This document shows, one piece after another, positions 22,253 through 34,640 of a stretch of 64,000 bases of DNA. Position 1 is the first letter of the stretch; each line of letters starts with the position of its first letter. The DNA lies in assembly GCA_037176725.1 (NCBI GenBank), contig JAZBRS010000014.1, forward strand, positions 71,902,501 through 71,966,500. The letters run 5' to 3'. The notes beneath the pieces are model-generated. The model was not told where the DNA came from and ran no database searches. It worked only from the letters and a program-made list of their open reading frames with translations. The translations under genes and the position numbers were made by a program. The DNA is from Posidonia oceanica. Lineage: Eukaryota > Streptophyta > Magnoliopsida > Alismatales > Posidoniaceae.

Positions 22253-25200
22253 TGTTGACACCCCATTTCGACAGGGCTGAATTGGCGGATCTCTCTGGTA
22301 GCTTGGAAAAATCCAAAACTACACCTTTCTCATCACCCTTCTTTTCAAATCAAAACTCCAACTCAAACCTTTAGAACTACACCCATTTTCTAACCCAAGA
22401 AACCACTCCAAAACCCTCTCAAAACCTTATCCTAAAACCATCCGAAACCTTACCCTAAAACCATCCAACTCTAGGTCCAAACCTACACCTCTCCCTTCCT
22501 CTTTCCCTCCAAAACCAGCCTAAACTTAACCTAGAATCACACCCCTTTCCCAAGTCCAAAAACTAACCAAAAATCATAGGAGAACTCACCATCCCTGACT
22601 TAGCAAACCCACCAAAAATCCTAGAAATTTTCAAACCAAAACCACTTCTAAAAACCCTAGAAAACCTAGGTAAAACTACCCTTTTTCTACACCTCAAAAT
22701 CCTTTCAAAACTTTCCCAAAACCAAACCCAAACCCTAGGTCTCACACTAGGGACCCCAGGCGACACACCCACCAAATTTCACCTCTTTCTAAACCTCTAA
22801 CCCCTTCATTTAACCAAATTATCCTTTTCACTCTCCTGGATTAATCTTTTCTCTCTCCTCTCTCTCTCTCCTGATTATCATCCTTCTTTTCGCTCCCTTC
22901 TCTCTCTTCTTCTTTCTTTGCTGTGGGCCCCCCTTGTGTGTCTATCTCTTCTCAATCTTATTTCTATTTTTATCCTATTTTTAACATTTTCTTTGATTTT
23001 CTAAAAATTGTTTTCTTTCAACTCCCCCTTTTTTTCTTTATTCCTAGTTTTCTCCTTTTTCTTGTTCCTTTTTCTTTTCCTTTCTCCCTTCTGATAAGTC
23101 TTCAAAAAAACCCTTAAAAACCTTCAAAACTCTAAAATAAAAGAAAAACAAATCAGAACCCTAAGAAAAATAATTAAAAAAACTTAAACAAACATTTAAA
23201 AACAAAAACCTAACTAAATCTAACTAAAACCAGAAACCAAGAATGCAAGCTAAAAAATGCAAAACAAATAAAAATAAAATGCTATAAAATCAAAGAAAAA
23301 AACCAAGATATAATCAAAACAAGCTAGATTAAAAACCCTACTAAAAACAATCAAAAAAACAAATCCTAAAAAGAAAGAAAACAATTAAAAACACTAAGGC
23401 AAGTAATTAAGAGAAAAAAAAACTTGACTTAACAACCCTAAAAGAAACAATTTGAAAATTTAATTGAAAAGAAAAAGCAAACAATCGAAAATTTAAAAAA
23501 CACTTAATAAAACAAGAAAAACTTAACTAAAAAATATGAAAAGAATTCAACCAACAAAATCAAATCTAAAACAAGACTTAAACAAAACCCTAAAAAAGGA
23601 TTAAAATCAAAGGCTAAAACTCACCCTAATTAATTTAAAAATAATCTTTAAAAAGCCTAATCAAAGATCCCAAAGGCTTAACAAGAAAAACATAACTAAA
23701 AGACAATTTAAAAACTTAACAAACACTTAAACAAAAATCAAAAACCATTTAAAGAAAACTCAAAATCCTAATCAAAACTAAAACTCCTTAATCCTAATTA
23801 ACTAATTAAAAAACAGTCTTTTAAAAACCTAATTAAAAATCCTAACTTGAAAACAACTACTTTAAAAGTATTTTCAAATATTTTCTATTTTATTTTAATT
23901 TTCTCCCTCCTCTTCTTCCTCTTCCTTTTTCTTTTTCTTTTTTTTCTTTCTTCCTTTTTACTGTGCTCACAGCCCAGCCCAACTTCTCCCTTCACTTCTT
24001 CTTCTTCTCTTCTTCTCCTCCTCTCACAACAAAACAACCAGACCATCTCCCCCCCACAAACGACAGCACCTCTCCTCCTTTGATTTTTTTTAAACCTTCA
24101 CCTGACAGCCACCATGACTCCCCGACACTCCCCACTACCCACGACCTCCATCACCACCTTACCCTATGGCCTGAAACCAAAGACCAAGACCCATTCCTCC
24201 TCCCATTGACCATTGAAACCAGCAGACTTTGAGGAGAACAAAACCTAAGAATTTGGATCCAAAAAGGAGGTTTTTTCGAGACACCTGCAAACACCAGATC
24301 TCCAGCTCTCTCACCCTTCTTCCAGAACCCAAAAACACCCTCAATCCTTCCCGAAATCCTCCCCCAAAGTTGCTAGCACCCAAACAACCCAGAATCACAT
24401 TCCCATTGCCAGAACCTCCACTACAAGCATCCTAAAATCCCCAAACTCCACCATCGTACTCACCAAGCTCCCACCTTCACAACCCACCCAACATCTCACC
24501 ACGAAACGCCCCACAGCCCCTACACTTCACTACAAACACCTTCAGCTCCATTTCAACCAGAATCTTCAAACTCCTCTAACTTCCTTCACACTCCGTAGAA
24601 TTCCATTCTGTTTCTTCCCACACACTCCCCAGACAACCACCTAGCCGCCCGTACCTCCACCTCAGCCTAGAAAGCCGCCAATAGCCCCAACAAGCTCAGC
24701 CCCAACAGAACCTATCCAAAAATCCAAATCCTCTCTCCGGTGAGTGAAACCAACTTCTGAGTGCATCGGGAGCTTCCCCAGCACGCGTGGAGCGCGCCGG
24801 TACCTCGCAGCGACTCCCAGGCTCCTCCAAGCGCCACCACCGTCCTCCTTCGGCCGGCCACAACCCACTGACGTCGGGGGCATGATCCGGTCAGCGTAAC
24901 AGGTAACCCTCTATACCGCTGTGTTCCTTGTGTGAGTGTGGTCATTTCGACTATTTTTGTGGATTTTTTGGAGCCCCGTAGCACCCACGGAAGCTCGCCG
25001 GAGTTGCCAGCTTCGCCGGCCAATTCCACCTCCGGGCCCCTGCGTCGCTTCCGCCGCTACCCACCCCTGTGCCCAGAACGCGCCTAGGCCGCCTCTACTG
25101 TGCGCTGCCGCCGCTTCCGCCGCTGCCCCTCCGCCGGCACTGTGCTGGTGCGCGGGCTGAGGAAGAAGATGATCACTGTTCATTTATTTCGTTTTTTTAA

Positions 25201-28200
25201 GGTTTGAATAAGGTTTAGTTGGTTGCATTGAAATAAAGTTCAATAGTTTTATTTTATTGCATTTAGGTCCTCTGCTGATTTAAATTTCATTTAAATTTGA
25301 ATTAAAACTATATTACATTGCGTAAAATATATGTTATTTCTTTCATTTGCATTTTAGTCCTCTGTTCTGTTAACTTACGCAATTATTTTTCAATTTTTCT
25401 TACTGCATTGCATATTTCTCCCATACTTTCTGATTTTTGCATATAGGTCCTTCATTAATGCACAACATGCATTTAAATGCATATTTTGCTTATAAAATTG
25501 TATTTTAGACCCTACATGTTTTAAAAATTGTACATAGGTCCTCTGCATGCTTATAAAAGTCATTCAAATGCATATTTTGCTTATAAAATTGCATTTTAGA
25601 CCCTACATATTTGAGAAATTATATATAGGTCCCCTGTTTGCATTCCCAAGACCACTTAGACCCTGTTTTGCTGGAAAAATTGCATTTTAGACCCTGTTAA
25701 TTTCAAAATTGCATACCAATTTACCATATGATTTCAAAACTTGTCCTGATGCATGTCTATCTTGAAAAATTGCATTTTGAACCCTGTCTTTTGTAAAAGT
25801 GCATTCAGACCCTCCATTTTTCAAAAATTTTGCATAAAAGTCTCTAACTTTTCAAAACCCTTGCATTTAGACCCCCATCTTTATCAAAATTGCATATAAG
25901 CCCCTAGTTTTCTGAAAAATCACCCCTAAGTCTTTTTTTGCATTCTGCATGCATTGCACCCATGCGTTCTTGCATTTGGCATTCCTTGCACACACAAACA
26001 CACTTAGCTCCCATTTACGTGGGAGGACCTGTTTTGCACACCCCTAGGACCTCCTGTACACCTAGATCCATTCTTCTCTCCTGTTCTGGCCCTTCTACCT
26101 TGAAGCTGGGATATCTTCAGATCCGGCCGTTGGATCTTCTCGACCAAGCTACCTGGACGACCCCGGCGGAGTGCTCTTCAGCATGGACCAAGCAGATCTC
26201 AGATCAGGCTTCAGATTTCCCAGGTAAGTCCTCCTGAACCCCTGCACAGCATTCATTTGCACACCATTTGCATTGCATGCATCGTTTTTGCATTCTGTTT
26301 CCTCGAGCATGTAGAATAGGACTTCCGCTTCTTATCTATCAACTCTACTCCCCTTTTTTGCGTATTCCCAAGTGCTTTGTGTTGCGTTTCCCCTGGATTC
26401 ACCACTAATTACGACTTTCTTCCACCTTTTCCACGATCCGATCGCACTGCGAGCTTTGGGCAGTGTGCGAGACACATCGTGGGATGGTTTAGTGGGAAAC
26501 GGTTACAAAACAGTGGTAATCCTTTCACTTGCTTCCCTTCCCATTTGTAGGTCTTCACACCTACTTTGCGCGGTCTTTAAACAACGCTCGTTCTTACACT
26601 TGCGCTGTTTACCTCCCCTTTGCTTCTCCTGCTCTTTTTCTTAGCATTTGCATCTGCATGGTATTATCGATGTTTTATTTCGCCTGCTTTGGCACCGTTT
26701 TGCATGCCCGCTTCGCTTTCGGCACTGTTTTGCGTGCCCGCTTCGCTTTTGACACCGTTTCGCGTGCCTGCTTTGCTTCTGGCACCGTTTCGCATGCCCG
26801 CCTCGTCTTTGGCACCGTTTAGCGTGCCCGCTTTGCTTTTGGCATCGTTTCGCGTGCGCGCCTCGTCTTTGGCATCGTATTGCGTGCCCGCTTTGCTTTT
26901 GGCACCGTTTCACGTGTCCGCTTTGCTTCTGGCAACGTTTCGCGTGCCCGCATCGTCTTTGGCACCGTTTCGGGTGCCTGCTTTGCTTTTCGCATCGTTT
27001 CGCGTGCCTGCTTCGTCTTTGGCACCATTTCGCGTGCCAACTTTGCTTTTGGCACCGTTTGCGTGCCCGCTCTGTCTTTGGCACCGTTTCGCGTGCCCGC
27101 TTTGCTTTTGGCACCGTTTCGCGTGCCCGCTTCGTCTTTGGCACCGTTTCGCATGCCCGCTCTGTCTTTGGCATCGTTTCGCGTGCCCGCTCTATCTTTT
27201 GGCACCGTTTCGCGTGTCCGCTCTGTCTTTGGCACCTTTTCGCGTGCCTGCTCTATTTTTGGCACCGTTTTGCATGCCTGCTTTGTCTTTGGCAACGTTT
27301 CGTGTGCCCGCTCTGTCTTTGGCATCGTTTCGCGTGCCCGCTCTGTCTTTTGGCACCGTTTCGCGTGCCCGCTCTATCTTTGGCACCGTTTCGCGTGCCT
27401 GCTCTGTTTTTGGCACCGTTTTGCGTGCTCGCTTTGTCTTTGGCACCGTTTCGCGTGGCCACTCTGTTTCTAGCACCGTTTCGCGTGTCCGCTCTGTTTT
27501 TGACATCGTTTCGCGTGCCTGCTTTGCTTTTGGCACCGTTTCGCGTGCCCACTCTGTTTTTGGCACCATTTCGCGTGTCCGCTCTGTTTCTCGCACCATT
27601 TTGCGTGTCGCTTTGCTTTCTTGCACCGTTTTGCGTGCCGTTCTGTCTTTTGCGCCGTTTTGCATGCCGATCTCGTTTTCTTGCACCGTTTTGTGTGACG
27701 CTCTCGTTTCTCACGTTGTTTCGTCTATTTTACGCCGTTTTCTCTTGCATGTCGCCTGCATTGCTTAGTTTTACCGTCGTTTTGCTTTTCCACCTGCATT
27801 TGCATATAGGGCAGTGATGCTTACTGCCTGGAGTTCTCACGAGCCAGGTTTCGCCTGGTTCGGAACACAGACAGCATTGCTGAGCACCAAGACTACATGT
27901 TTACTTTCCTGCATTGCATCCCTCCACTTAGAGCACACCTATGAGCATTCATTCAAGCATTCATTAGCATTTAGGCATTCAAACCTGCATTTCCCTGCGT
28001 ATGCGAGCGTAAGCCTGGAAAGACCGATTCTTGGGCGTGTCGGGGGTGCCTAACACCTTCCCCACACGTAACAGGAGTCCTTGCCCAGTCTTTTGGCCCG
28101 CAATGACCATATTGCCCTTATCCTAGGTATGAGTCATCTCATTTGCATTTATTTGCATTTGTTTTCTTTCGCATTGCGTTGCATTGCACTCTTTGCTTGG

Positions 28201-28391
28201 TTTTGCATGTTAACTCACGCATTTCCCCCGATTTTCCTTGTCTCCCGATAATAGACACGGTGGCGACTCTGAATTGTCTTATCTTCTTCTTTTCTTATCT
28301 TTTCTCCTCTGTTTTAAGTGTTTTCGAGTTGAGTCCTCCTTCTCGGACTTAGCCGCTAATAGTAAGCCTGATTCTGATTGGGATTACTACT
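22253..28391 (+). mobile_element. Solo LTR of the O family nested in O gag
   Basis: This 6,139-bp LTR starts TGTTGACACC and ends TTACTACT, with no PBS or internal region on either side. It is flanked by the 5-bp duplication GATAC. It is clearly of the same family as 14240-19974 but more diverged, especially in its GC-rich part (24080-25180). Its extra length comes mainly from an expanded 30-bp minisatellite (26688-27725). It is the product of an insertion followed by LTR-LTR recombination. ORFs of up to 382 codons inside it come from the minisatellite and are not genes. Confidence 0.92.
26688..27725. repeat. Expanded 30-bp LTR minisatellite, about 35 units
   Basis: Units such as GGCACCGTTTCGCGTGCCCG plus CTCTGTCTTT are repeated head-to-tail. 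Because the unit is a multiple of three and lacks stops, several frames on both strands stay open (for example 26620-27768), producing repetitive peptides with no family resemblance. Confidence 0.9.
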
Positions 28392-28396
28392 GATAC
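28392..28396. other. Right target-site duplication (GATAC)
   Basis: This is the second copy of the 5-bp duplication generated by insertion of the solo LTR. Confidence 0.9.
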
Positions 28397-30640
28397 GCCG
28401 GCCATCCCGTTGCTCCACTAGGCGACGCTATGGTAGATCTAGAGGAGCACTTAGGTGTGACTCATTCGGCGTATGTGCTCACTACCCTCGCCAATCCCTC
28501 TCCTGTGGCAGCAAATACAGACCCCATTAACAACCGGATGGATGTCTTGGAAAAGGCACTACGACTAGTGTAGGGTACTGAGCACTAGACCTACCAATTT
28601 CGAGACCTCTGCTGCTTTCCAGAGGCGGTACTCCCTCCGAAGTTCAAAATCCCGGACTTCGAGAAATACAATGGTAGGGGCTGCCCCGTAGCACACCTGA
28701 AGGCGTATTGCAGTGATCTCGCTCAGCTTCAGGTTGACGAGAGGTTGCTGATCCGCCTGTTCCAGAAGAGCTTGACCGGGTCGGCACTTAAGTGGTTCAC
28801 ATCGCTTGATATGTCAGCCATCAAGACTAGGAATGACCTCAGTCAGGCATTCCTGGAACAGTACTCCTTCAACCTCGATCTAGTCCCAAAGCTGGTGGAC
28901 TTGATTGCAATTAAGCAGAATTCCGGTGAGCCGTTCAGGGAGTACGTCTGCTGCTGGCGCGCCCTTGCTTCACAGGTCCGAGATAGACCCTCTGACGAGG
29001 AGTCTATTGAGATAATTATCAAAGGGGCGCAGCCATCTCTTGGAGCTCTACCTTGCATCCAGCCAGTCACTACTTTTGTAGCACTTATCCGAGCTGGAGC
29101 GCGCGTGGAGAGTTCTTTGCGGAGTGGCAACTTCCCGGCTCTCTCCGTGTTCGCTAAGCAGGCCGCGATCAGCAGTAACAGTGCCAACAGCAGCACTTCC
29201 AACAACATCAGCGGCAGCAGCAACAACCGTCCAAAGAAGAAGGACTCGTCGAAAACCGCTGTTGCGTTCGTTGACTCTCCTGCTGTGCCTGTTCACTTGC
29301 CATCCTGGCCTGCCCTAGCTCAGATGGTGTATGCTCCTGCACCTAGGAATCCACCCACACCACAGATCACAACCACCGCTAGACCGGTCTACCTTGTCGC
29401 ACCGGTTCAGCAAGGCTCATACCAGAGGCAAAGAAGGCCACCCACTGAGAAGCGGAAATTCGCCCCACTGGTGGAACCGCTCACGGTCATCTTGCCAGAG
29501 GTTGCATTGCTCCTGATGTTCCCGGAGGTTCGCTCGCCCCCAAATCCTTTGCCGCATTGGTTTAAGGCGAACCTCTTCTGCAATTTCCATCGAAGCGTCG
29601 GGCATTCGACGGACAATTGCTACTCTCTACGGAACGCTATTCAGGATCTAATCGAATCGGGAACGATTGTGATTGACACGCACGAGGCATCCACTCAAGC
29701 ACACACACATGCATCTGCACATTCAGCTGTTCCCCCTCATTCTGGCATCATCCACCAACCCCTACCGGAACACACTTATCTGGGAGGGGCAGGAACCTCA
29801 GGCATCCACTCTGTCTTCCCTTCTGGGCCTACTACCTCTGTCATAGACCCTTCTGATCTTATTTCTGATACCTCTGAACCTTTCCCTATCAATCTCTATC
29901 TCGCGGCAGTTGCCAGCTCCGAGTCGGGAGTTCACACGATCCGACCGTGTGCCAGGCTGGAGCACCCCTTCGCGCCCCCTGCTGTGCTTCCTCAGGCTCA
30001 ACCCCCTGTACACCTCCTAGCTAGGGCCCAGCCTAGATCCCCTGTCCACCTCTTAGGGCAGCCTCAGCTAGAATCCCCCATACATCTTCTAGGCAGACCT
30101 CAGTCAGCCCCTGCCTTCGCACCCCAACAACCTTACCATTTATATAGACCTCAATACCTAGTAGGTCCCCCTGTAACCCCTCCTGTGCTCGCAGCACGTG
30201 CTCCAGTGGTTATTGAATTAACCCTGGACACCCATCGCGTCCCTTACAGCTACACCACAGAAATGTGCGTGGAAGTAACGCGATCAGGGAGGGTCTACAG
30301 ACCCCCAGCACCAGCCATTAGGTCAAATCACCCTGAACCTGCTATGCCCCCACCCTCTAACCAACCCATAGCAGACCCTGTCTCAAACCAACCTATAGCA
30401 AGCCAAATCCCTGCCCAACCCGTAGCGGCCCAATCTCCTGCCACTACCCCTTTAGAGCTTGCCAAAACAACCCCTCCTGCTGCCATGAAAAACCAACCCA
30501 AAGTAGACATAACCTCCCAACTTAAGAGGGTCAAAGCCGATATTTCCATTTGGGACCTAATCCACACCTCTGCTGAACACCGCGAGGCTTTTCTTCGCGT
30601 GTTCCAGGCTGCCTGTGTGTCCCAATCTATTGAGCCTTCG
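28397..30640 (+). pseudogene. Element O gag, capsid and zinc-knuckle part
   Basis: This continues the gag frame after the solo LTR. A retrotransposon gag (capsid-like) domain spans about 28620-29130, with KFKIPDFEKYNGRGCP, LTGSALKWF and the YSFNLDLVPK.DL..IKQ..GE.FREY pattern. A Ser/Asn-rich linker follows, then a CCHC-like knuckle variant (CNFHRSVGHSTDNC, about 29580-29620). A Pro/Ala/Gln-rich tail extends to about 30500. Premature TAG codons occur at 28571-28573 (also TAG in E3) and 28583-28585 (CAG in E3). No frameshift is seen. The product would form the virus-like particle and package the RNA. Confidence 0.85.
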
Positions 30641-31110
30641 GCCTTGGAAAGCATGGTAGGGATGATTGCGGAACCTCAGGTCATCTCTTTTACGAGCGAT
30701 GAGCTGCCTTTGGCGGGGATTAATCACAATCAACCCCTGTTCATCACGGTTCAGTTCAAAAACTTTCGCATTCCCCTAACACTGGTTGATAACGGGTCAG
30801 GCCTTAACGTCTGCCCCTTGCGTACTGCAACCAAGCTCGGATTCAAAGTCGAGGATATCACGCCAGTCGTAAAGGGAATGACAGCTTTTGACAACACCCA
30901 CCATGACGCTCTGGGGATCCTGATTATTCTTCTTGCTATTGGCCTGGTCGTTTTCGATGTAAAATTCTATGTCGTCGACTTGAAGCCGAACTTCAATCTC
31001 CTACTTGGGCGCCCTTGGCTCCACAAGCATCAGGTCCTTCCCTCGACCCTCCATCGGATGATAAAGTACCGTCGCGGCGATGATGTCATTGTCGTCATGG
31101 CAGAGAACTT
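30641..31110 (+). pseudogene. Element O aspartic protease domain
   Basis: The pepsin-like retroelement protease follows gag in the same frame. The active-site segment reads LTLVDNGSGLNVCPL, with the catalytic Asp codon at 30788-30790. The DNGS form instead of DTGA is the variant I associate with Tat/Ogre proteases. A later FNLLLGRPWLH segment is the usual C-terminal signature of these proteases. It would cleave the gag-pol polyprotein. The domain itself has no stop. The first stop downstream is TAG at 31202-31204. Confidence 0.85.
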
Positions 31111-33140
31111 TGAGAAGGAGCGAATCAAGGCAGTCTCCCCCGTCTCTTCACAAGCTATCCCGTTTGACCCTGAGACTTCCGAAGCCTTGTATCGCGTTAA
31201 CTAGTGCGAGCCAGTTAACTTCATTCCTGATCTCGAACGTGCCAACTCCTTGGCCGTTCACAACAACCCCTTCCGAATGGTCGAGAATGTATGTCACAGG
31301 TGGGGTTACATAAGGGGTACACCGCTCGGGCGTCACAGCCAGGGGATCGTAGAGCCGATCGTAGCGGCGGAGCGGAGGAAATCTGAAGGCCTCGGTTATG
31401 TGCCCAAGCCCAGCGAAGATCATTGCTTTCAAATGAAGGATCAGGAACCTGCCATCCCTAGAGACCTCACTAACTTCACCAGTGCAGGAGTTTTGGGATC
31501 AACTGATGATCAAGTCACGGTGCCAACGGAAGATTGGGTCTGCATTGAGGACTACTACTCGGATGAGGAGCAGTTTGGCACAACAGAGGCAGTCTCAACT
31601 GGCAGTAAGGCTCTGATCAACACGGAAGCGCCCCGGTTAGTTTGTTCGGCTCTCCCTCCAGCAGATACAGCAGACAAATCAGCAGACTCTGTGGCAGAAC
31701 TGACAAGCCCTAACATTTCTGCAGCCACATCCACATTACAAGCACAGGCAGCAGCAGCAGCTCAGAAGTCAGAGACACTCCTTCTGGCACAATCAGGCGG
31801 GCTACCTGCGGTCGCAGTCGTATCAGTACTGCTGTCACTCTCTCTGGAGGGACAGTCAGTCAACTCAGTCAGCAGCGCGACTCGGCCCGTTTCAGCAGCC
31901 GCATCACCGAGAATGCAGCCAGCGCAGTCTGCTTCACATCCTCCTGCCGCAGAACAACAACTCTCATGGCAGGACCTCGTGGCGTTAGAGGCCACACTCT
32001 CACCGTCACCACCGGTTGCAGAGGACCAATTGAGCATCATAGTCTCTTGGTCCTTGAGCCCTCAGAAGAGCACCTCTACATGCCCTCTAACTGCAACAGT
32101 GACCCTAGCAGCATACCCATCTGTAGCCCCGCTGACCAGTCTGTTTGGATCTCCCATGCCGAAGCTGCCGCTATCAGGTGCGCCCGTGAGCCAGACCATG
32201 CAAATACCAAGGGCAGCGATCCATCTTGCAGTCGGACCAGCGCCGCAGGCCCCCAGCGCCTACTACGTCGACTCACCCTCGGATGAGGAGGAAGGAGTGG
32301 CGATAGAAGCCTAGGTCGATTCATGGATGTCCGACTTAGAGCTACTTTATTAAGAACAGCTCAAGTCAATAGCAGAAGACCTGGCAGAGCACCAAGCCGC
32401 AGAAAGGAAAGGGAAAGCCGTGGCTACGGACCCTCCCCTGCGAGAAGACCATGCCTCTATCATGGTCCTGGAAGAAGATTCAGCAATACCGGACTCCCCT
32501 AGACCAGATGAGCTCATTACCCTCCAACCAGAAGGCGGGTCTAGGTGGTTTGTGCAACACATGCCTCACTTAGGCAGTGTAGCAAGCGGCAGTACCCAGA
32601 TCAGCCGCCAGTCCGGCATACCCTCCATAAGCACACTAGAAGACTCAGAAGAGGAAGCACTAGCGGTCCAAGCAGCAGCAGTAACAGAGCAGAAAGTAGA
32701 ATCAGCAACAGAATTGTCAGCAGCCTCAGTAGCAGAGCCATCAGCAGTATCAGTGGCAAAATCAGCAAGGCCTTCAGCAGTATCAGCAGAGCACTCAGCA
32801 GAATCAGTCAGGCCAGAGAAGACAGAAGAAGTTGCCGGGACGGAGGTCGCGCACCGAGGCTACAAGAATACTCGAGTAAGCGTGACCATCCTGAAGCGTC
32901 ACCAGGGCCAAGCAGCAGAACACATACACTCTTTCGACATCATAAATCCTTCTTTTGAGAAAGAGTTCCTCTCGGAACTTATTGCTTATGGAGAGGAGGA
33001 TGATACAGGTGAGGATGAGACTGACGAACCATTGCCCGAGTTCCGGCCCTATGACGACGACCCAGAAGGCCCTAACCTCCATGTTGAAGAAGAAACAGAG
33101 GTTGTCAATATCGGCATAGCTGAGGAAGTCAGAGAAGTTC
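31111..33140 (+). pseudogene. Element O long linker between protease and reverse transcriptase
   Basis: About 675 codons in the same frame as gag-pro and RT. The linker is rich in Ser, Ala, Glu and Gln, with two acidic patches (EDYYSDEEQFG near 31560, and YGEEDDTGEDETDEPLPEF near 33000). It contains repetitive (S)AVS/SAES strings at 32690-32820. In Ogre elements an intron is known between protease and RT. Here the frame is open except for stops at 31202, 32312 and 32351, so an intron is possible but not required. No enzymatic domain is recognised. Its role is unknown. Confidence 0.6.
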
Positions 33141-34087
33141 GCATCAGTGCCCAGCTATCCCCCCAGGCTCAAGCAGAGTTCATCGCATTCCTAAAAGAAT
33201 ATGCGGATGTCTTCGCCTGGAGTTATGAAGATATGGTTGGCCTTGACATAGAGATAGTGGTGCACAATCTATCCCTGGACCTAGATGCCAAGCCAGTAAA
33301 GTAGAAGCTGAGAAGATGGTGACCGTAGTGGCTGCTTATGATCAAAGAAGAGATCATGAAACAGCATAGAGTCAATTTCCTCAAAGTCGTCCTTTATCCT
33401 GAGTGGCGGGCAAATATTGTACCTGTGCCCAAGAAAGACGGCCGCGTCCAGATCTGCATCGACTATAGGGACCTGAACGAGGCGAGTCCCAAGGACGACT
33501 TCCCATTGCCTCACATTGACGTCCTAGTCGACAATACAGCGGGCCACAAGACGCTCTCCTTCATGGACGGCTTTTCTGGATACAATCAGATCAAAATGGC
33601 AGAAGAAGACATGGAAAAGACTTCATTCATCACCCCTTGGGGAGTCTTCTGCTACCAAGTCATGCTGTTCGGACTGAAGAATGTTGGCGCAACCTATCAG
33701 AGGGCCATGACTGCGCTGTTCCATGACTTCATGCACCAAGAAGTGGAGGTCTACGTAGACGACATGATCGCTAAAACCAAAGAGCCTGAAGATCATCTTG
33801 CCTGTCTAAAGAAGCTCTTTACTAGTCTACGGAAGTACAAGCTGCGCCTAAGCCCCAACAAGTGTGTATTCGGGGTATCATCTGGCAAACTACTGGGCTA
33901 CATTGTTAGCCAAAGGAGGATTGAAGTGGACCCGATGAAGGCCAAAGCCATCGTGGATATGCCACCCCCTCGGACTGAAAAGGAGGTCAGAGGCCTGCTT
34001 GGGCGTTTACAATACATCAGTTGCTTCATTGCACAGCTTACGCCCATTTGTGAACCTATATTTAGGCTCCTGAAGAAGAATGCGTAG
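33141..34087 (+). pseudogene. Element O reverse transcriptase domain
   Basis: A Ty3/gypsy reverse transcriptase with the expected ordered motifs: the pre-RT ADVFAWSYEDM; PVPKKDGRVQICIDYRDLN; FMDGFSGYNQIKM; FITPWGVFCYQVMLFGLKN with the following TYQRAM; the catalytic YVDDM (about 33754-33768); and the thumb-side LGYIVSQRRIEVDP. It would copy element RNA into DNA. Premature stops lie near its start at 33302 (TAG, at a Gln position conserved in the family), 33320 (TGA) and 33326 (TAG). A further TAG at 34085 ends the domain. The frame is never shifted. Confidence 0.92.
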
Positions 34088-34640
34088 ATTCATTAGAGCG
34101 AGGAGTGTCAGGCTGCATTTGCCAAGATCAAGCAGCTGCTGATTAAGCCTCCTGTCTTGGTTCCCCCCACTCCAAGGAGACCCTTACTTCTCTACCTTTC
34201 TACCACGCAGCATTCCATGGTCGCTGTCTTGGGCCAACATGACGAATCTGGTAGAAAGGAGCACGCCATATACTACATGAGCAAGAAGTTCAATGAATGC
34301 GAAGCCAGGTACAATACAATAGAGAAGACTTGACTGTCCCTCGTCTGGGCTGCACAGAGATTGAGGCACTACATGATGGCATACCCAGTCCAGCTCTAAT
34401 GCCGGCATGATCCAATCAAGTTCCTCTTCCAAAAACCGGCCATGGTAGGCAGATGTGCTAAGTGGCAGGTGCTACTGTCTCAGTACGACACCACCTTTGT
34501 CACGCAAAAATCTATGAAGGGTCAAGCTGTGGCTGACCATCTTGCTGATCTCCCACTGCCTGAATATCAGCCACTCCAGACGCAGTTTCCAGATGAAGAC
34601 ATTCTATTTGCAATGGAGGACTCTAAAGACAAAGACCCTG
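34088..34640 (+). pseudogene. Element O first (gypsy-type) RNase H domain
   Basis: This follows RT directly. The RPLLLYLSTTQHSMVAVLGQ segment stands where the first catalytic Asp of the ordinary gypsy RNase H is expected (here LYLS). It is followed by IYYMSKKFNECEARYNTIEK and a C-terminal GQAVADHLADLPLP. The apparent loss of catalytic residues fits the known degeneration of this domain in dual-RNase-H Tat elements. Stops are at 34094 (TAG), 34331 (TGA) and 34397 (TAA). Confidence 0.75.

Noticed and set aside
26620..27768. 382-codon ORF and several overlapping ORFs on both strands
   Set aside because: They coincide exactly with the 30-bp minisatellite, whose length is a multiple of three. The peptides are pure repeats with no family resemblance.
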